DNA from: Psychrobacillus sp042945595
GTDB lineage: Bacteria > Bacillota > Bacilli > Bacillales_A > Planococcaceae
Length of the DNA stretch: 64,000 bases
Assembly (NCBI RefSeq): GCF_042945595.1
Contig: NZ_CP168493.1
Span: 1,178,001 to 1,242,000 of the forward strand
Direction of reading: 5' to 3'
A program made the translations under genes and the position numbers. Numbering within the stretch: the first letter of the stretch is position 1; every line of letters begins with the position of its first letter. Shown here in pieces: positions 7,138 to 15,557 of this stretch. A model generated the notes under the pieces. It worked only from the letters and a program-made list of their open reading frames with translations. It ran no database searches and was not told where the DNA came from.

Positions 7138-7704
7138 ATGAGAGTAATATCAGGATCAAGAAAAGGATTGCCTTTAAAAGCAGTACCAGGAACAAATACG
7201 AGACCGACAACAGATAAAGTGAAAGAATCTATTTTTAACATGATTGGTCCATATTTCGATGGAGGTATTGCGGTCGATTTATTTGCAGGAAGTGGGAGTT
7301 TAGGTATTGAAGCGATGAGTCGAGGAATCGACACTTGCGTTTTTATTGAAAAAGACCAAAAAGCGCTGCAAACGATTATGGAAAATTTAAAGAAATGCCG
7401 ATTGGAAGAATCGAGTGAACTTTACAAAATCGATGCTTCAAGAGCAATAAAAGCATTTGAAAAAAGGGAGCTTTCCATTGATTTGTTATTCGTAGATCCT
7501 CCCTATAGCAAAGTATTATTTTACGATTTAGCTAAAAAAATTGTAGAAACTGGATGTATGAATGAAACGGGGATTATTGTTTGCGAGCATGATAAAACGG
7601 TTGACCTAGAAACTGATTTAGGTACTTTTACGCTCGTTAGACGAGAAACTTATGGAAGTACTATTATTTCAATTTATCGCAAACGTATGGAAGAGGGGAA
7701 TTAA
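7138..7704 (+). CDS. rsmD: 16S rRNA (guanine966-N2)-methyltransferase RsmD
   Basis: 188 residues of a Rossmann-fold methyltransferase: MRVISGSRKGLPLKAVPG is the conserved N-terminal loop, VDLFAGSGSLGIEAMSRG binds S-adenosylmethionine, and DPPY in LLFVDPPYSK is the N6/N2-amino catalytic motif. It methylates G966 (E. coli numbering) of 16S rRNA. ATG 7138 has GGAG at 6 nt; the frame is open further upstream only because it runs through repeat copy A. The stop is followed 1 nt later by the TTG of coaD, so the two are co-translated, as in other Bacillales. Confidence 0.95.
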   Translation: MRVISGSRKGLPLKAVPGTNTRPTTDKVKESIFNMIGPYFDGGIAVDLFAGSGSLGIEAMSRGIDTCVFIEKDQKALQTIMENLKKCRLEESSELYKIDASRAIKAFEKRELSIDLLFVDPPYSKVLFYDLAKKIVETGCMNETGIIVCEHDKTVDLETDLGTFTLVRRETYGSTIISIYRKRMEEGN

Positions 7705-7705
7705 G

Positions 7706-8191
7706 TTGGGTAAAATTGCAGTCGTACCAGGCAGCTTTGATCCGATTACAAATGGACATTTAGACATTATTACAAGAGGAGCATCCATTTTTGAACAGGT
7801 AAATGTTGTTGTGCTAAATAACTCCTCTAAAAATCCTTTATTTTCCGTTGAAGAACGAGTAAAACTTATTGAAGATGCAACTGCGCATCTTCCAAATGTA
7901 AAAGTTGAGACGTTTTCAGGATTATTAATGGACTATGCAGAAAACGTAAATGCAAGCGCTATCATTAGAGGTTTGCGAGCAGTATCAGATTTTGAATATG
8001 AAATGCAAATCACTTCGATGAACCGGGTGTTGAATGATGAAATCGAAACTTTCTTTATCATGACTAAAAACCAATATTCGTTTTTAAGCTCTAGCATAGT
8101 AAAAGAAGTGGCAAAATATGGCGGATACATTGGAGAACTTGTACCACCTCAAGTCGAAGCTGCACTTAAAACCAAATATGATACTAACTAA
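7706..8191 (+). CDS. coaD: Phosphopantetheine adenylyltransferase
   Basis: 161 residues, the family's usual length. GSFDPITNGHLDII carries the T/HxGH nucleotidyltransferase motif, and FLSSSIVKEVAKYGG contains the second conserved S-S-x-x-[VIL]-[KR] motif. It transfers AMP from ATP to 4'-phosphopantetheine, the penultimate step of coenzyme A synthesis. Initiation is at TTG 7706, one base after the rsmD stop, with GAGGGGAA of the rsmD end as ribosome binding site. A hairpin terminator follows directly. Confidence 0.96.
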   Translation: MGKIAVVPGSFDPITNGHLDIITRGASIFEQVNVVVLNNSSKNPLFSVEERVKLIEDATAHLPNVKVETFSGLLMDYAENVNASAIIRGLRAVSDFEYEMQITSMNRVLNDEIETFFIMTKNQYSFLSSSIVKEVAKYGGYIGELVPPQVEAALKTKYDTN

Positions 8192-8217
8192 CCTTGCAAA
8201 CTTTGCAAGGTTTTTTC
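8190..8217 (+). terminator. Terminator after coaD
   Basis: ACCTTGCAAA, a one-base loop and TTTGCAAGGT followed by six T. Confidence 0.85.
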
Positions 8218-8219
8218 TT

Positions 8220-8266
8220 ATTACAGGAATGTTACAGGTGCCAGGCACCTGTAACATTCCTGTAAT
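8220..8266. repeat. Perfect 47-bp palindrome, REP-like
   Basis: Two 23-bp arms (outer ATTACAGGAATG, inner TTACAGGTGCC) are exact reverse complements around a single A at 8243. The core GTGCCAGGCAC resembles the short palindromes that recur between genes in Bacillales and in other bacteria are moved by REP-associated tyrosine transposases; no such transposase is in the window. It sits between the coaD terminator and the 3' end of ylbJ. Confidence 0.75.
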
Positions 8267-8268
8267 AT

Positions 8269-9150
8269 TCATGCTACGAAGTAGAAGATTGTTGGGATAA
8301 GGATTACATGAAGTATGCGGAAAAGTAGGTATTTACGAATAGAAATTCCTGCTTTTTGAGCTAAAACGATTATTTGCATATGGATACTTACCCCACTAAA
8401 AGCAATGATTAATGCAACAATTACAGGAAGCATAGCTTTCCCGGATAATATTTCTCCTGCGAGACTAATTCCTCCAGTCATTTCAAAGAATGAAGCAATA
8501 AATACTAACAAAAGTGGTGAGATGGAAGGAAGTATCTCCTTTATCGATTCAAATACAATGATACTCACGGTGGTAAAGAATACCACAGTCGTCCCAATGA
8601 GCAATAATATTTGCGAGGTTTCTTTAATGCTTTCTTGAAATGGTGAGGATGATAGTTTAGTTGTTTCAACATTCATTTGAATAGCGGGAGATAATATGAT
8701 GAATACTAATAAGAATAAAAAATTTACTACATGAATAATGATTAACAACTTCAAACCCGAAATCTCTGCCTGAAAAATATTAATACCTACAAATCCAATA
8801 ACAAACATTGGGCTTGGTGCGTGGCAAATTGCCAATAACCAACTCGCATTACGATTATTTAAAGTCCCCATTTCCTTAAGTGATGAAATGATGGCTGCCC
8901 CGCTAGGAAACCCACCTATAGCACTCAAAAGGAAAATATTTATATATAGTTTGAACTTATTTTGAGTTATTAAAAAAGTATTTTGAGATCGTATAAACAT
9001 CTGTGTGATCACCAGATATGGAAGTAAATAAGGAAGTAAAGCTGTCGTGAATATCCGCATTCCTTCAATTGCTCCTTTATGCGCAACACCAGGTTGCAAA
9101 AACAGAAGAGTAATAAGGACCCAACTACTAAGCGTTATTATTTTGTGCAA
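8269..9150 (-). CDS. ylbJ: Sporulation integral membrane protein YlbJ (nucleoside-recognition/Gate domain)
   Basis: 293 residues with seven or eight hydrophobic segments. GGFPSGAAIISSLKEMG and a later GGISLAGEIL are the paired Gate-domain signatures also found in SpoIIIM/SpmA-type proteins. In B. subtilis ylbJ is sigma-E dependent and needed for stable, heat-resistant spores; the transported species is not firmly known. Its place between coaD and ylbL is the conserved one. The protein appears shorter than the B. subtilis one as I remember it (about 400 residues), but no stop or frameshift is visible. It runs opposite to its neighbours and ends next to the palindrome. Confidence 0.85.
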   Translation of the reverse strand: MHKIITLSSWVLITLLFLQPGVAHKGAIEGMRIFTTALLPYLLPYLVITQMFIRSQNTFLITQNKFKLYINIFLLSAIGGFPSGAAIISSLKEMGTLNNRNASWLLAICHAPSPMFVIGFVGINIFQAEISGLKLLIIIHVVNFLFLLVFIILSPAIQMNVETTKLSSSPFQESIKETSQILLLIGTTVVFFTTVSIIVFESIKEILPSISPLLLVFIASFFEMTGGISLAGEILSGKAMLPVIVALIIAFSGVSIHMQIIVLAQKAGISIRKYLLFRILHVILIPTIFYFVA

Positions 9151-9383
9151 TTGAATTCATCCTTTTGTGCTGATTAGAAAATTCTGCTTTCCTATTCAGT
9201 TTTTGTCTTGCATCTAGCCATCATTCGTTTGAAGAAAATTGTTGCTCCTCTTGGCAAAGTTCGTAACAATGTTTTTATGAAAAATGGGAGGTTATCATTT
9301 TATTTAATATTTATTTTGTCAGAAAAAAATGGAAGTGATAAACTTATTAGTATTAAAAAACGAAAGGAAGGGATAAATAAATT

Positions 9384-10433
9384 ATGTTCAATAAAAAACC
9401 GATAATTTTTGTTTTAATTTTAGCGATAGTTGCATCCCTAGCCTTTTATCCAATGGAGTCTTATATATCTAAACCTGGTGGAGCATATGAACTATCACCG
9501 TTTGTTCAAGTTGAAGGTGGAGATAAAAATGATAAAGGAATGATGAGTCTTCTAACAATCTCCTTATCAAAAGCGACACCATTAACTTATCTGTATGCAA
9601 AAGTAGCGGACAATAGGAAAATTTATAAAGCGGAGCAAATTCGTAATCCTGACGAAGGTGAAAAAGAATATAATATTCGTCAATTAAAGCTTATGTCTGA
9701 TTCTCAATTTAATGCTATATCTGTTGCATATAATCGTGCGAATAAGCCGTATCACATCATAAATAATGGGATATTTATTTTTAACGTTCTAAAGAATAGT
9801 GCAGCAGATGGTATTTTAGAACCCGGCGATAAAATAATTGGTTTGGATAATATAACTGATATTACCGAGGAAAAACTAAAAACTTATTTAAACGGTAAAG
9901 GAGAAGGCGACCAAATCCAATTGACAGTTGAAAGAAACAAAGAGGCGCTTAAAAAAGAAGTGACACTAAAAACGGTACCTGGCGTTCTAGATAAACCAGG
10001 TATAGGGGTTTCGTATACGGAAGATAAAAAGGTGGAAACTACTCCGGCTGTTCATATGAATTCAGAAGACATTGGAGGGCCTTCTGCAGGTCTTATGTTC
10101 ACGCTGGAAATATTGAATCAGCTCTTACCAGAAGATATTTCAAAAGGATATAATATTGCTGGAACGGGAGAAATGAAACCAGATGGAACAATTGGACGAA
10201 TCGGAGGTATCGATTTAAAAGTAATTGCAGCAGATCGCAAAGGAATTGAAATTATGTTTGCACCAGATGATGAAATTGATCCTGCTATTTTAGCAAATAA
10301 TCCAGGTCTGACATCTAACTATGAGGAAGCGTTAAAATCTGCAAAAAAAATAGGCACAAAAATGAAAATTGTGCCTGTTAAAACAGTGGATGATGCCCTT
10401 GCCTATTTAGAAAAATTAGAGCCAAAGAAATAG
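9384..10433 (+). CDS. ylbL: YlbL, membrane-anchored PDZ/Lon-type serine protease
   Basis: 349 residues: one N-terminal transmembrane anchor (about 8-22), a PDZ domain (about 120-210, including GILEPGDKIIGLDN) and a C-terminal Lon-like proteolytic domain. The catalytic Ser is in EDIGGPSAGLMF and the Lys in GIDLKVIAADRKG. In B. subtilis YlbL with CtpA degrades the division inhibitor YneA after DNA damage, which frees cells to divide again. ATG 9384 follows GGAAGGG at 11 nt. Its stop codon (TAG 10431-10433) directly touches the stop codon of the convergent tmcAL gene. Confidence 0.93.
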   Translation: MFNKKPIIFVLILAIVASLAFYPMESYISKPGGAYELSPFVQVEGGDKNDKGMMSLLTISLSKATPLTYLYAKVADNRKIYKAEQIRNPDEGEKEYNIRQLKLMSDSQFNAISVAYNRANKPYHIINNGIFIFNVLKNSAADGILEPGDKIIGLDNITDITEEKLKTYLNGKGEGDQIQLTVERNKEALKKEVTLKTVPGVLDKPGIGVSYTEDKKVETTPAVHMNSEDIGGPSAGLMFTLEILNQLLPEDISKGYNIAGTGEMKPDGTIGRIGGIDLKVIAADRKGIEIMFAPDDEIDPAILANNPGLTSNYEEALKSAKKIGTKMKIVPVKTVDDALAYLEKLEPKK

Positions 10434-11651
10434 TTAATGAATGATAGGGGTGATTCTATAATCACTTCCAATCATTTTTTGGGCATAAGCAGATTGTAAT
10501 CCTAAATAATATAAGTTCGCGGTTTTTACATCAAGCGCAAGCATGTCGTTGTCTTTATATGCAGCTACTCTACTTACAAGAGGTAGTGGCAAATCTTTTT
10601 TGATGGATTGTAAGTAAGCCTGTCCATTTTTACTCATCGCTAATGGACGTATATAAGTTGGTAAATCGAATGACTTTAATTGTTCCCAAGTAAAATCATT
10701 GTAAATATGTGTCAACATACGTTGAATCCTAGTCCAGGTAAAGCGCTTAGATTTTATTTGCTCCATAAACGCCTGGAATGTCTCGTTCTTAACAGCGGCA
10801 TTCCAAATGGCGTTTTCCATTCCTTCCGTCACTTCTGCGAAAGTAGCTAATCGCTCTTTTGAATGACGTAAAATAATCAAACGGAGAATCGGCCAAAATC
10901 GTTCCCAACTTCCGAAAGATTGGAAAGTAGATTTCCACCTACTTAATTCATCTAAGCTTGTACTCGGTAAAAAATTTTGAATGGCAGAGAGATCCAGTTC
11001 ACCAAATAATACTTTTCGTATTCCTGTAGCGCTTGCTATGGTTTCGGAAGGTTTCGCTTCATCATGATAGTTTGCAACAACTCGGTGGATTGTTTCGGAC
11101 CTTATGGATGCATGTAACCGATACGCTGCTTCAATATAATGATAGCCTAAAATATTATTTGGCTTTGACAAATCGACTAAAGGCAAGGATGAATCTTCTG
11201 AGACAACTTTATACGCTTCGTTTAATGCTTTTGGATAGCTAATGCCTTGCTTCATGAAATTTGAAATCGCTGTATTATATTCTTCCTTTTTGGTCGATAA
11301 TAAGTGATAGGTATGATGAAAAGCTTCTAAAGAGCCCTCTTCGCTACCAAAACAAAAAGCTTCACATTTCAACGCATCCAATAAAAAGATGGCACCTTTT
11401 GCAAAATCACTTGCCTGAGCAGTTGCAAATGCATAGGGTAATTCAATTACTAAGTCCACCCCAGCAGAAATAGCCATTTTTGCACGCGTCCATTTATCAA
11501 CAAGTGCGGGTTCTCCGCGTTGCAAAAAATTTCCAGACATTACTGCGATAATTATGTCGTTGTTTGTCTTTATACGTGATTGATTTAAGTGATGTAAATG
11601 GCCGTTATGAAAAGGGTTGTATTCCACAACAATTCCTGTAGCTTTCATCAT
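10434..11651 (-). CDS. tmcAL: tRNA(Met) cytidine acetate ligase
   Basis: 405 residues, formerly YlbM. The N-terminal nucleotidyltransferase domain shows GIVVEYNPFHNGHLHHL (HxGH-type motif) and SGNFLQRGEPALVDKW; the C-terminal part is helical and conserved to the end. It activates acetate with ATP and makes N4-acetylcytidine at the wobble position of elongator tRNA-Met. The first of two tandem ATG codons (11651) lies 8 nt after AAAGGA. It runs opposite to ylbL, sharing no intergenic base, and is divergent from the YceD gene. Confidence 0.95.
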   Translation of the reverse strand: MMKATGIVVEYNPFHNGHLHHLNQSRIKTNNDIIIAVMSGNFLQRGEPALVDKWTRAKMAISAGVDLVIELPYAFATAQASDFAKGAIFLLDALKCEAFCFGSEEGSLEAFHHTYHLLSTKKEEYNTAISNFMKQGISYPKALNEAYKVVSEDSSLPLVDLSKPNNILGYHYIEAAYRLHASIRSETIHRVVANYHDEAKPSETIASATGIRKVLFGELDLSAIQNFLPSTSLDELSRWKSTFQSFGSWERFWPILRLIILRHSKERLATFAEVTEGMENAIWNAAVKNETFQAFMEQIKSKRFTWTRIQRMLTHIYNDFTWEQLKSFDLPTYIRPLAMSKNGQAYLQSIKKDLPLPLVSRVAAYKDNDMLALDVKTANLYYLGLQSAYAQKMIGSDYRITPIIH

Positions 11652-11771
11652 CGATCAAATCCTTTCCTTAATCCAATTATAATGTTAAAATAAAGTAGTG
11701 ACAAGAAATTATCTTGACATCTAAAACCTGTCATTATATAATAAATTTTGTTGTCTTGAGGTGATAATCGT

Positions 11772-12305
11772 ATGAAATGGGCAATTCATCAATTAGCTAA
11801 ATATCGTGATAACGGGATGACGTTAGATGAATTCGTGACTCTCCAAAATGTGAAGGAACGGAACCCAGACGTTCGAAGTATTTCACCCGTTCATGTAGAA
11901 GGGCACTGCACTTTTGGTGCAGCGCAAATGACTTGTCATTTTCAGCTTTCAGGGACGCTCATATTACCTTGTGCTCGCACCTGGGAAGATGTAGAATATC
12001 CATTTGAAATTCAATCTGATGAAATTTTCAGCTGGTCTGAAAATGCATCTACTTTCGACTATGATAACTTCCATATAGTAGATGGTGATGTCATTCAAGT
12101 AGATCCAGTTCTAGAGGAGTTAATCCTACTAGAAATTCCTTTGCAAGTGTATAAAGAAGGTGCAGACCAATTTAAACACGAAGGTGGAAACGGCTGGTCA
12201 TATACAACAGATGAAGATCTAAATGATTTGCAAGAAAATGATCAACCAAAATTGGATCCAAGACTAGCTGAATTAGCTAAGTATTTTGATCAAACAGACG
12301 AATAA
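11772..12305 (+). CDS. YceD family protein (DUF177), 23S rRNA accumulation
   Basis: 177 residues, acidic, cytoplasmic. The DUF177 pattern C-x(n)-C is partly visible: VEGHCTFGAAQMTCHFQLSG, then LPCARTWEDVEYPFEIQ; the end is highly acidic. The gene is almost always followed by rpmF, as here after 24 nt. E. coli YceD and plant homologues are linked to 23S rRNA processing or stability. ATG 11772 follows TTGAGGTGAT. Confidence 0.9.
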   Translation: MKWAIHQLAKYRDNGMTLDEFVTLQNVKERNPDVRSISPVHVEGHCTFGAAQMTCHFQLSGTLILPCARTWEDVEYPFEIQSDEIFSWSENASTFDYDNFHIVDGDVIQVDPVLEELILLEIPLQVYKEGADQFKHEGGNGWSYTTDEDLNDLQENDQPKLDPRLAELAKYFDQTDE

Positions 12306-12329
12306 TAGATCTGTAAGGAGGTGCCACCA

Positions 12330-12503
12330 ATGGCAGTACCAGCTAGAAGAACTTCTAAAACTGTAAAAAGAAAACGTCGTACACATTTTAAATTATCCGT
12401 ACCTGGTATGGTTGCTTGTCCAAATTGTGGTGAAATGAAATTGGCTCACCGAATTTGTAAATCATGCGGTCAATACAAAGGGAAAGAAGTAGTGAGCAAA
12501 TAA
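12330..12503 (+). CDS. rpmF: Large ribosomal subunit protein bL32
   Basis: 57 residues beginning MAVPARRTSKTVKRKRRTHF. It has the zinc-ribbon form with four cysteines (CPNCGEM, then CKSCGQYKG), meaning the zinc-containing C+ paralogue; many Bacillales also carry a zinc-free copy elsewhere under zinc control. ATG 12330 has an ideal AAGGAGGTG site; two codons further upstream are not used. A terminator follows. Confidence 0.97.
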   Translation: MAVPARRTSKTVKRKRRTHFKLSVPGMVACPNCGEMKLAHRICKSCGQYKGKEVVSK

Positions 12504-12520
12504 TTCAGTATTTGTTCCTT

Positions 12521-12565
12521 AAAAGGCTACCAAAGAGACCATGGCTCTTCGGTAGTCTTTTTCTC
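12521..12565 (+). terminator. Terminator after rpmF
   Basis: AGGCTACCAAAGAG pairs with CTCTTCGGTAGTCT across a short loop, followed by a T-rich run. Confidence 0.8.
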
Positions 12566-12597
12566 TATTTATATTTTTCAAAGAGGGTGTGCCTGCG

Positions 12598-13359
12598 GTG
12601 GCTTATTCAATCGAAATAAATGACGAAATTATTATTTTTGAAATAAATAGACCTACCATTCACAATGCCATTAATAAAGAAGTAATGGAAGGTTTTAAGC
12701 AATTCATACATAGCGTAAAAACAAATAAAGCAATTAAACTTGCGGTAATTACAGGAGCGGGAGACAAGTCATTTTGCTCTGGAGGAGATTTAACGGTCTT
12801 TCATCAATTGAAAACGGAAAAAGAATCGTTTGGTATGTTAAGCGAAATAGCTAAAATTCTCTACGAAGTAGCTACATTATCGATTCCGACGATTGCGCTA
12901 ATTAATGGTACTGCAATTGGCGGAGGTTGTGAAATAGCTACATTGTGTGACTATCGTCTAGTAAAAAAAGAAGCGAAATGCGGATTTATTCAAGGAAAAT
13001 TAGCAATTACTTCAGGTTGGGGTGGAGGAACGTATTTATTTGAAAAGGGAATGAGGCATGATCATGCTCTTCGAATGCTTACAGAATCTGAGCCCTATTC
13101 TGCGGACCAACTATTATCGATTGGATGGGCCACTGAACTTTTTGAGGGAGATAAACTAGTTGCATTAAATAAGTTTACTCGTAAAATGATCGTTCCCCAT
13201 TCCTCTGTTTCACAAGCATATAAAACCCAAGCAATTCGAAAATGGGAGCAAACGAAATTATATGAACGTGTTATGGAAGAAGTAGCAACTTGTGCAGTTC
13301 TTTGGGAGCAAGAAATTCATCACGAGGCAGTTGATTTATTTTTAGGGAAAAAGAAATAA
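12598..13359 (+). CDS. Enoyl-CoA hydratase/isomerase (crotonase) family
   Basis: About 253 residues. GAGDKSFCSGGDL forms the first oxyanion-hole segment and INGTAIGGGCEIATLCDYRL the second, with LAITSGWGGGTYLF and an equivalent of the E164 region after it. The oxyanion hole is intact but the two hydratase glutamates are not evident (one position reads S/W), so this may act on an unusual acyl-CoA, for example as a hydrolase or decarboxylase. GTG 12598 lies 10 nt after AGAGGG; GTG 12589 is too close to that site. It stands between rpmF and gerR without operon partners. Confidence 0.75.
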   Translation: MAYSIEINDEIIIFEINRPTIHNAINKEVMEGFKQFIHSVKTNKAIKLAVITGAGDKSFCSGGDLTVFHQLKTEKESFGMLSEIAKILYEVATLSIPTIALINGTAIGGGCEIATLCDYRLVKKEAKCGFIQGKLAITSGWGGGTYLFEKGMRHDHALRMLTESEPYSADQLLSIGWATELFEGDKLVALNKFTRKMIVPHSSVSQAYKTQAIRKWEQTKLYERVMEEVATCAVLWEQEIHHEAVDLFLGKKK

Positions 13360-13420
13360 AATCTAGAGTCTATTTGTACCCACTTTGCATATATTAGTAA
13401 AAAAGCAAAGGGTGATAAAC

Positions 13421-13813
13421 ATGAATGTTAAAATTAGAAAAGATAGCTGGTCCGTGGAAGAAGACAATCTATTAAAAGAGTTAGTTTTAAAGAAAATAGA
13501 GCAGGGTCATACGCAAATTTCTGGATTTGAAGAAGCGAGCATTTTGTTAGGTCGCTCCAAACAAGCTTGTGCTTTTAGGTGGAACAAAAACCTTCGACCA
13601 ATTGTGCTGCAAAGAAAAACGTCTATAAAACCAACGATAGCGAAAGAAGTTCCTGACTCTTCTACTTTACAAAACCATCTACAATTGGCTATGGAAAGTT
13701 ATGATGAAATGAGACAGTCATATGATGAAATTGCTAGCGCCTACAATTTATTAAAAAGAGATTATGAACAATTAGTAAATTGGGTAAAACAAGGAATAAC
13801 TCATATAGAATAA
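13421..13813 (+). CDS. gerR: RsfA/GerR-type sporulation transcription factor (YlbO)
   Basis: 130 residues: an N-terminal Myb/SANT-like DNA-binding domain (DSWSVEEDNLLKELVLKKIE, then GRSKQACAFRWNKNLRP) and a C-terminal coiled coil (about 90-125, SYDEMRQSYDEIASAYNLLK). B. subtilis GerR, encoded by ylbO at the same relative position, is made under sigma-E in the mother cell and switches off some sigma-E genes while activating others. CATATATT at 13388 is a sigma-E-like -10 element, but the -35 spacing is short, so this is weak. ATG 13421 follows AAAGGGTGAT. Confidence 0.85.
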   Translation: MNVKIRKDSWSVEEDNLLKELVLKKIEQGHTQISGFEEASILLGRSKQACAFRWNKNLRPIVLQRKTSIKPTIAKEVPDSSTLQNHLQLAMESYDEMRQSYDEIASAYNLLKRDYEQLVNWVKQGITHIE

Positions 13814-13824
13814 GGTTTAAATGA

Positions 13825-13851
13825 AGTCTCTTACAGTAGAGGCTTTTTTTT
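13825..13851 (+). terminator. Terminator after gerR
   Basis: AGTCTCT, a 6-nt loop, AGAGGCT and eight T. Confidence 0.85.
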
Positions 13852-13875
13852 GAGCAAAAAAAATTTGATATTTAG

Positions 13876-13903
13876 TTGAATTCGCTTTCATAATTCGTAT
13901 AGA
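13876..13903 (+). promoter_or_regulatory. Probable sigma-A promoter of the acyl-CoA carboxylase operon
   Basis: TTGAAT, 16 nt, TATAGA, located 47 nt before the biotin carboxylase ATG and after the gerR terminator. Confidence 0.45.
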
Positions 13904-13949
13904 CTAATAGGGATGGGCAACACGTTTTTTTACTTAGGGGGTAAGATTA

Positions 13950-15311
13950 ATGAAAAAAGTATTAATCGCAAACAGGGGAGAAATTGCTAGACGTATTATC
14001 AAGACGTGTAAAAAAATGAATATTGAAACAGTCGCTATATACTCAGAAGCTGATGCAGAATTGCCATATGTGAAAGAAGCAGACTTTGCTTTTTTAATAG
14101 GTCCTAATCCGGTGTTACAATCGTATTTAAAAGTGGATGATATTATTGAACTTGCAATAAAAGAGCAAGTTGATGCAATTCATCCGGGATATGGTTTTCT
14201 CTCGGAAAATGCAGATTTTGCTCGAAAAGCGGAAGCGGCCGGAATTACATTTATAGGACCTAAACCAGAAACAATTGAAAAGATGGGGGATAAGATTGCT
14301 TCTCGATTAACGATGATAGAAGCACAAGTACCGGTCGTTCCAGGAACGGAAGAAGGTCTAAAATCTATTGCTGATGCAAAAGTGGCTGCATCTAAAATTG
14401 GCTACCCCATTATGCTAAAAGCAAGTGCTGGTGGTGGTGGTATTGGGATGATACGTTGTGACGATGAAGAGACTTTAGAGAAAAACTTTGAATCGATTAA
14501 AACACGAGCAAAATCTTACTTCGGTAATGATGTTGTATTTTTAGAGAAATTTATTGATGCATCCCGTCATATTGAAGTACAGATTTTTGGAGATAATGAT
14601 GGAAACATTGTGCATCTATTTGAACGTAACTGCTCTGTTCAACGAAGAAATCAAAAAGTATTGGAAGAGTCACCATCACCAAATTTTCCGCAAGAAGCTC
14701 GCGTGAAATTGTTTGAAGCAGCAGTTAAAGCGGCAAAAGCGGTAGATTATGTAAACGCGGGCACAGTAGAATTTATTGTGGATCAAAATCATCAATTTTA
14801 TTTTCTAGAAATGAATACGAGACTCCAAGTGGAACATCCAGTAACCGAAGCAGTTACAGGATTTGACTTAGTAGAATGGCAGTTAAAAGTAGCGGCAGGA
14901 GAAAAGTTGCCAGTAACAGATCAGGAATCTATTTCATCCCATGGACATGCCTTTGAATTTAGAATATATGCCGAGGATCCAAAGACATTCTTTCCTTCAC
15001 CAGGAACAATCACACACCAATATTGGGGAGATGAAGTGGGTATTCGAGTTGAAGCTGGATATGAAGAAGGAAATAAAGTAACTCCTTTTTATGATCCTAT
15101 GATTTCTAAAGTAATTATTCATGAAGAAAATAGAAAAATGGCAATAGAGAAAGCGCAAAAAGTATTCGGTTCTGCTAAAATAGAAGGTGTGAAAACAAAT
15201 ATGGACTTGTTTCACCAATTTTTAGATGCAGAAAGTTTTAAAAGTGGCGTCTATTCAACATCCGTTTTAGGGGAATGGATGCAACAACAAAGGGAGGAAG
15301 TTTCAAAATGA
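13950..15311 (+). CDS. Biotin carboxylase subunit of an acyl-CoA carboxylase
   Basis: 453 residues, the length of AccC. The N-terminal domain has KKVLIANRGEIARRII and the HPGYGFLSENADFA loop; the ATP-grasp domain has the glycine-rich KASAGGGGIGM; FLEMNTRLQVEHPVTE holds the active-site residues. It carboxylates biotin on the carrier with ATP and bicarbonate. It is not fused to a carrier domain and has no accB upstream, so it is not the housekeeping acetyl-CoA carboxylase. It overlaps the carrier gene by ATGA and is followed by a PccB-type carboxyltransferase. Substrate is probably propionyl-, methylcrotonyl- or a related acyl-CoA (inference). The start has AGGGGGT upstream. Confidence 0.9.
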   Translation: MKKVLIANRGEIARRIIKTCKKMNIETVAIYSEADAELPYVKEADFAFLIGPNPVLQSYLKVDDIIELAIKEQVDAIHPGYGFLSENADFARKAEAAGITFIGPKPETIEKMGDKIASRLTMIEAQVPVVPGTEEGLKSIADAKVAASKIGYPIMLKASAGGGGIGMIRCDDEETLEKNFESIKTRAKSYFGNDVVFLEKFIDASRHIEVQIFGDNDGNIVHLFERNCSVQRRNQKVLEESPSPNFPQEARVKLFEAAVKAAKAVDYVNAGTVEFIVDQNHQFYFLEMNTRLQVEHPVTEAVTGFDLVEWQLKVAAGEKLPVTDQESISSHGHAFEFRIYAEDPKTFFPSPGTITHQYWGDEVGIRVEAGYEEGNKVTPFYDPMISKVIIHEENRKMAIEKAQKVFGSAKIEGVKTNMDLFHQFLDAESFKSGVYSTSVLGEWMQQQREEVSK

Positions 15312-15520
15312 AAAATTTAGAATCAACAATGGCGGGTACAGTATTTACAGTAAATGTAGCAGTGGGGGAAGAAGTTTCCGCTGGTCAAATAGTAATGGTG
15401 TTAGAATCAATGAAAATGGAGATTCCTGTCGAAGCAGAAGTGGCTGGTAAGGTAGCTACGATTCTTGCAAAAGAAGGAGATTTTGTTAACGAAGGAGACT
15501 TTCTAGTAACATTTGAATAA
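15308..15520 (+). CDS. Stand-alone biotin carboxyl carrier protein, 70 residues
   Basis: A minimal biotinyl domain: MAGTVFTVNVAVGEEVSAGQ, the biotinylation motif ESMKME (Lys about residue 36) and the mirrored half ending EGDFLVTFE. At 70 residues it has none of the Pro/Ala-rich linker and N-terminal part of AccB, like the YngHB-type carriers of Bacillus. ATG 15308 overlaps the TGA of the biotin carboxylase gene (ATGA), with GGGAGGAAG upstream, indicating coupled synthesis. Confidence 0.93.
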   Translation: MKNLESTMAGTVFTVNVAVGEEVSAGQIVMVLESMKMEIPVEAEVAGKVATILAKEGDFVNEGDFLVTFE

Positions 15521-15557
15521 TTAAATTTCGAGTGCTTAATATAAGGGGGTCTTCAAT

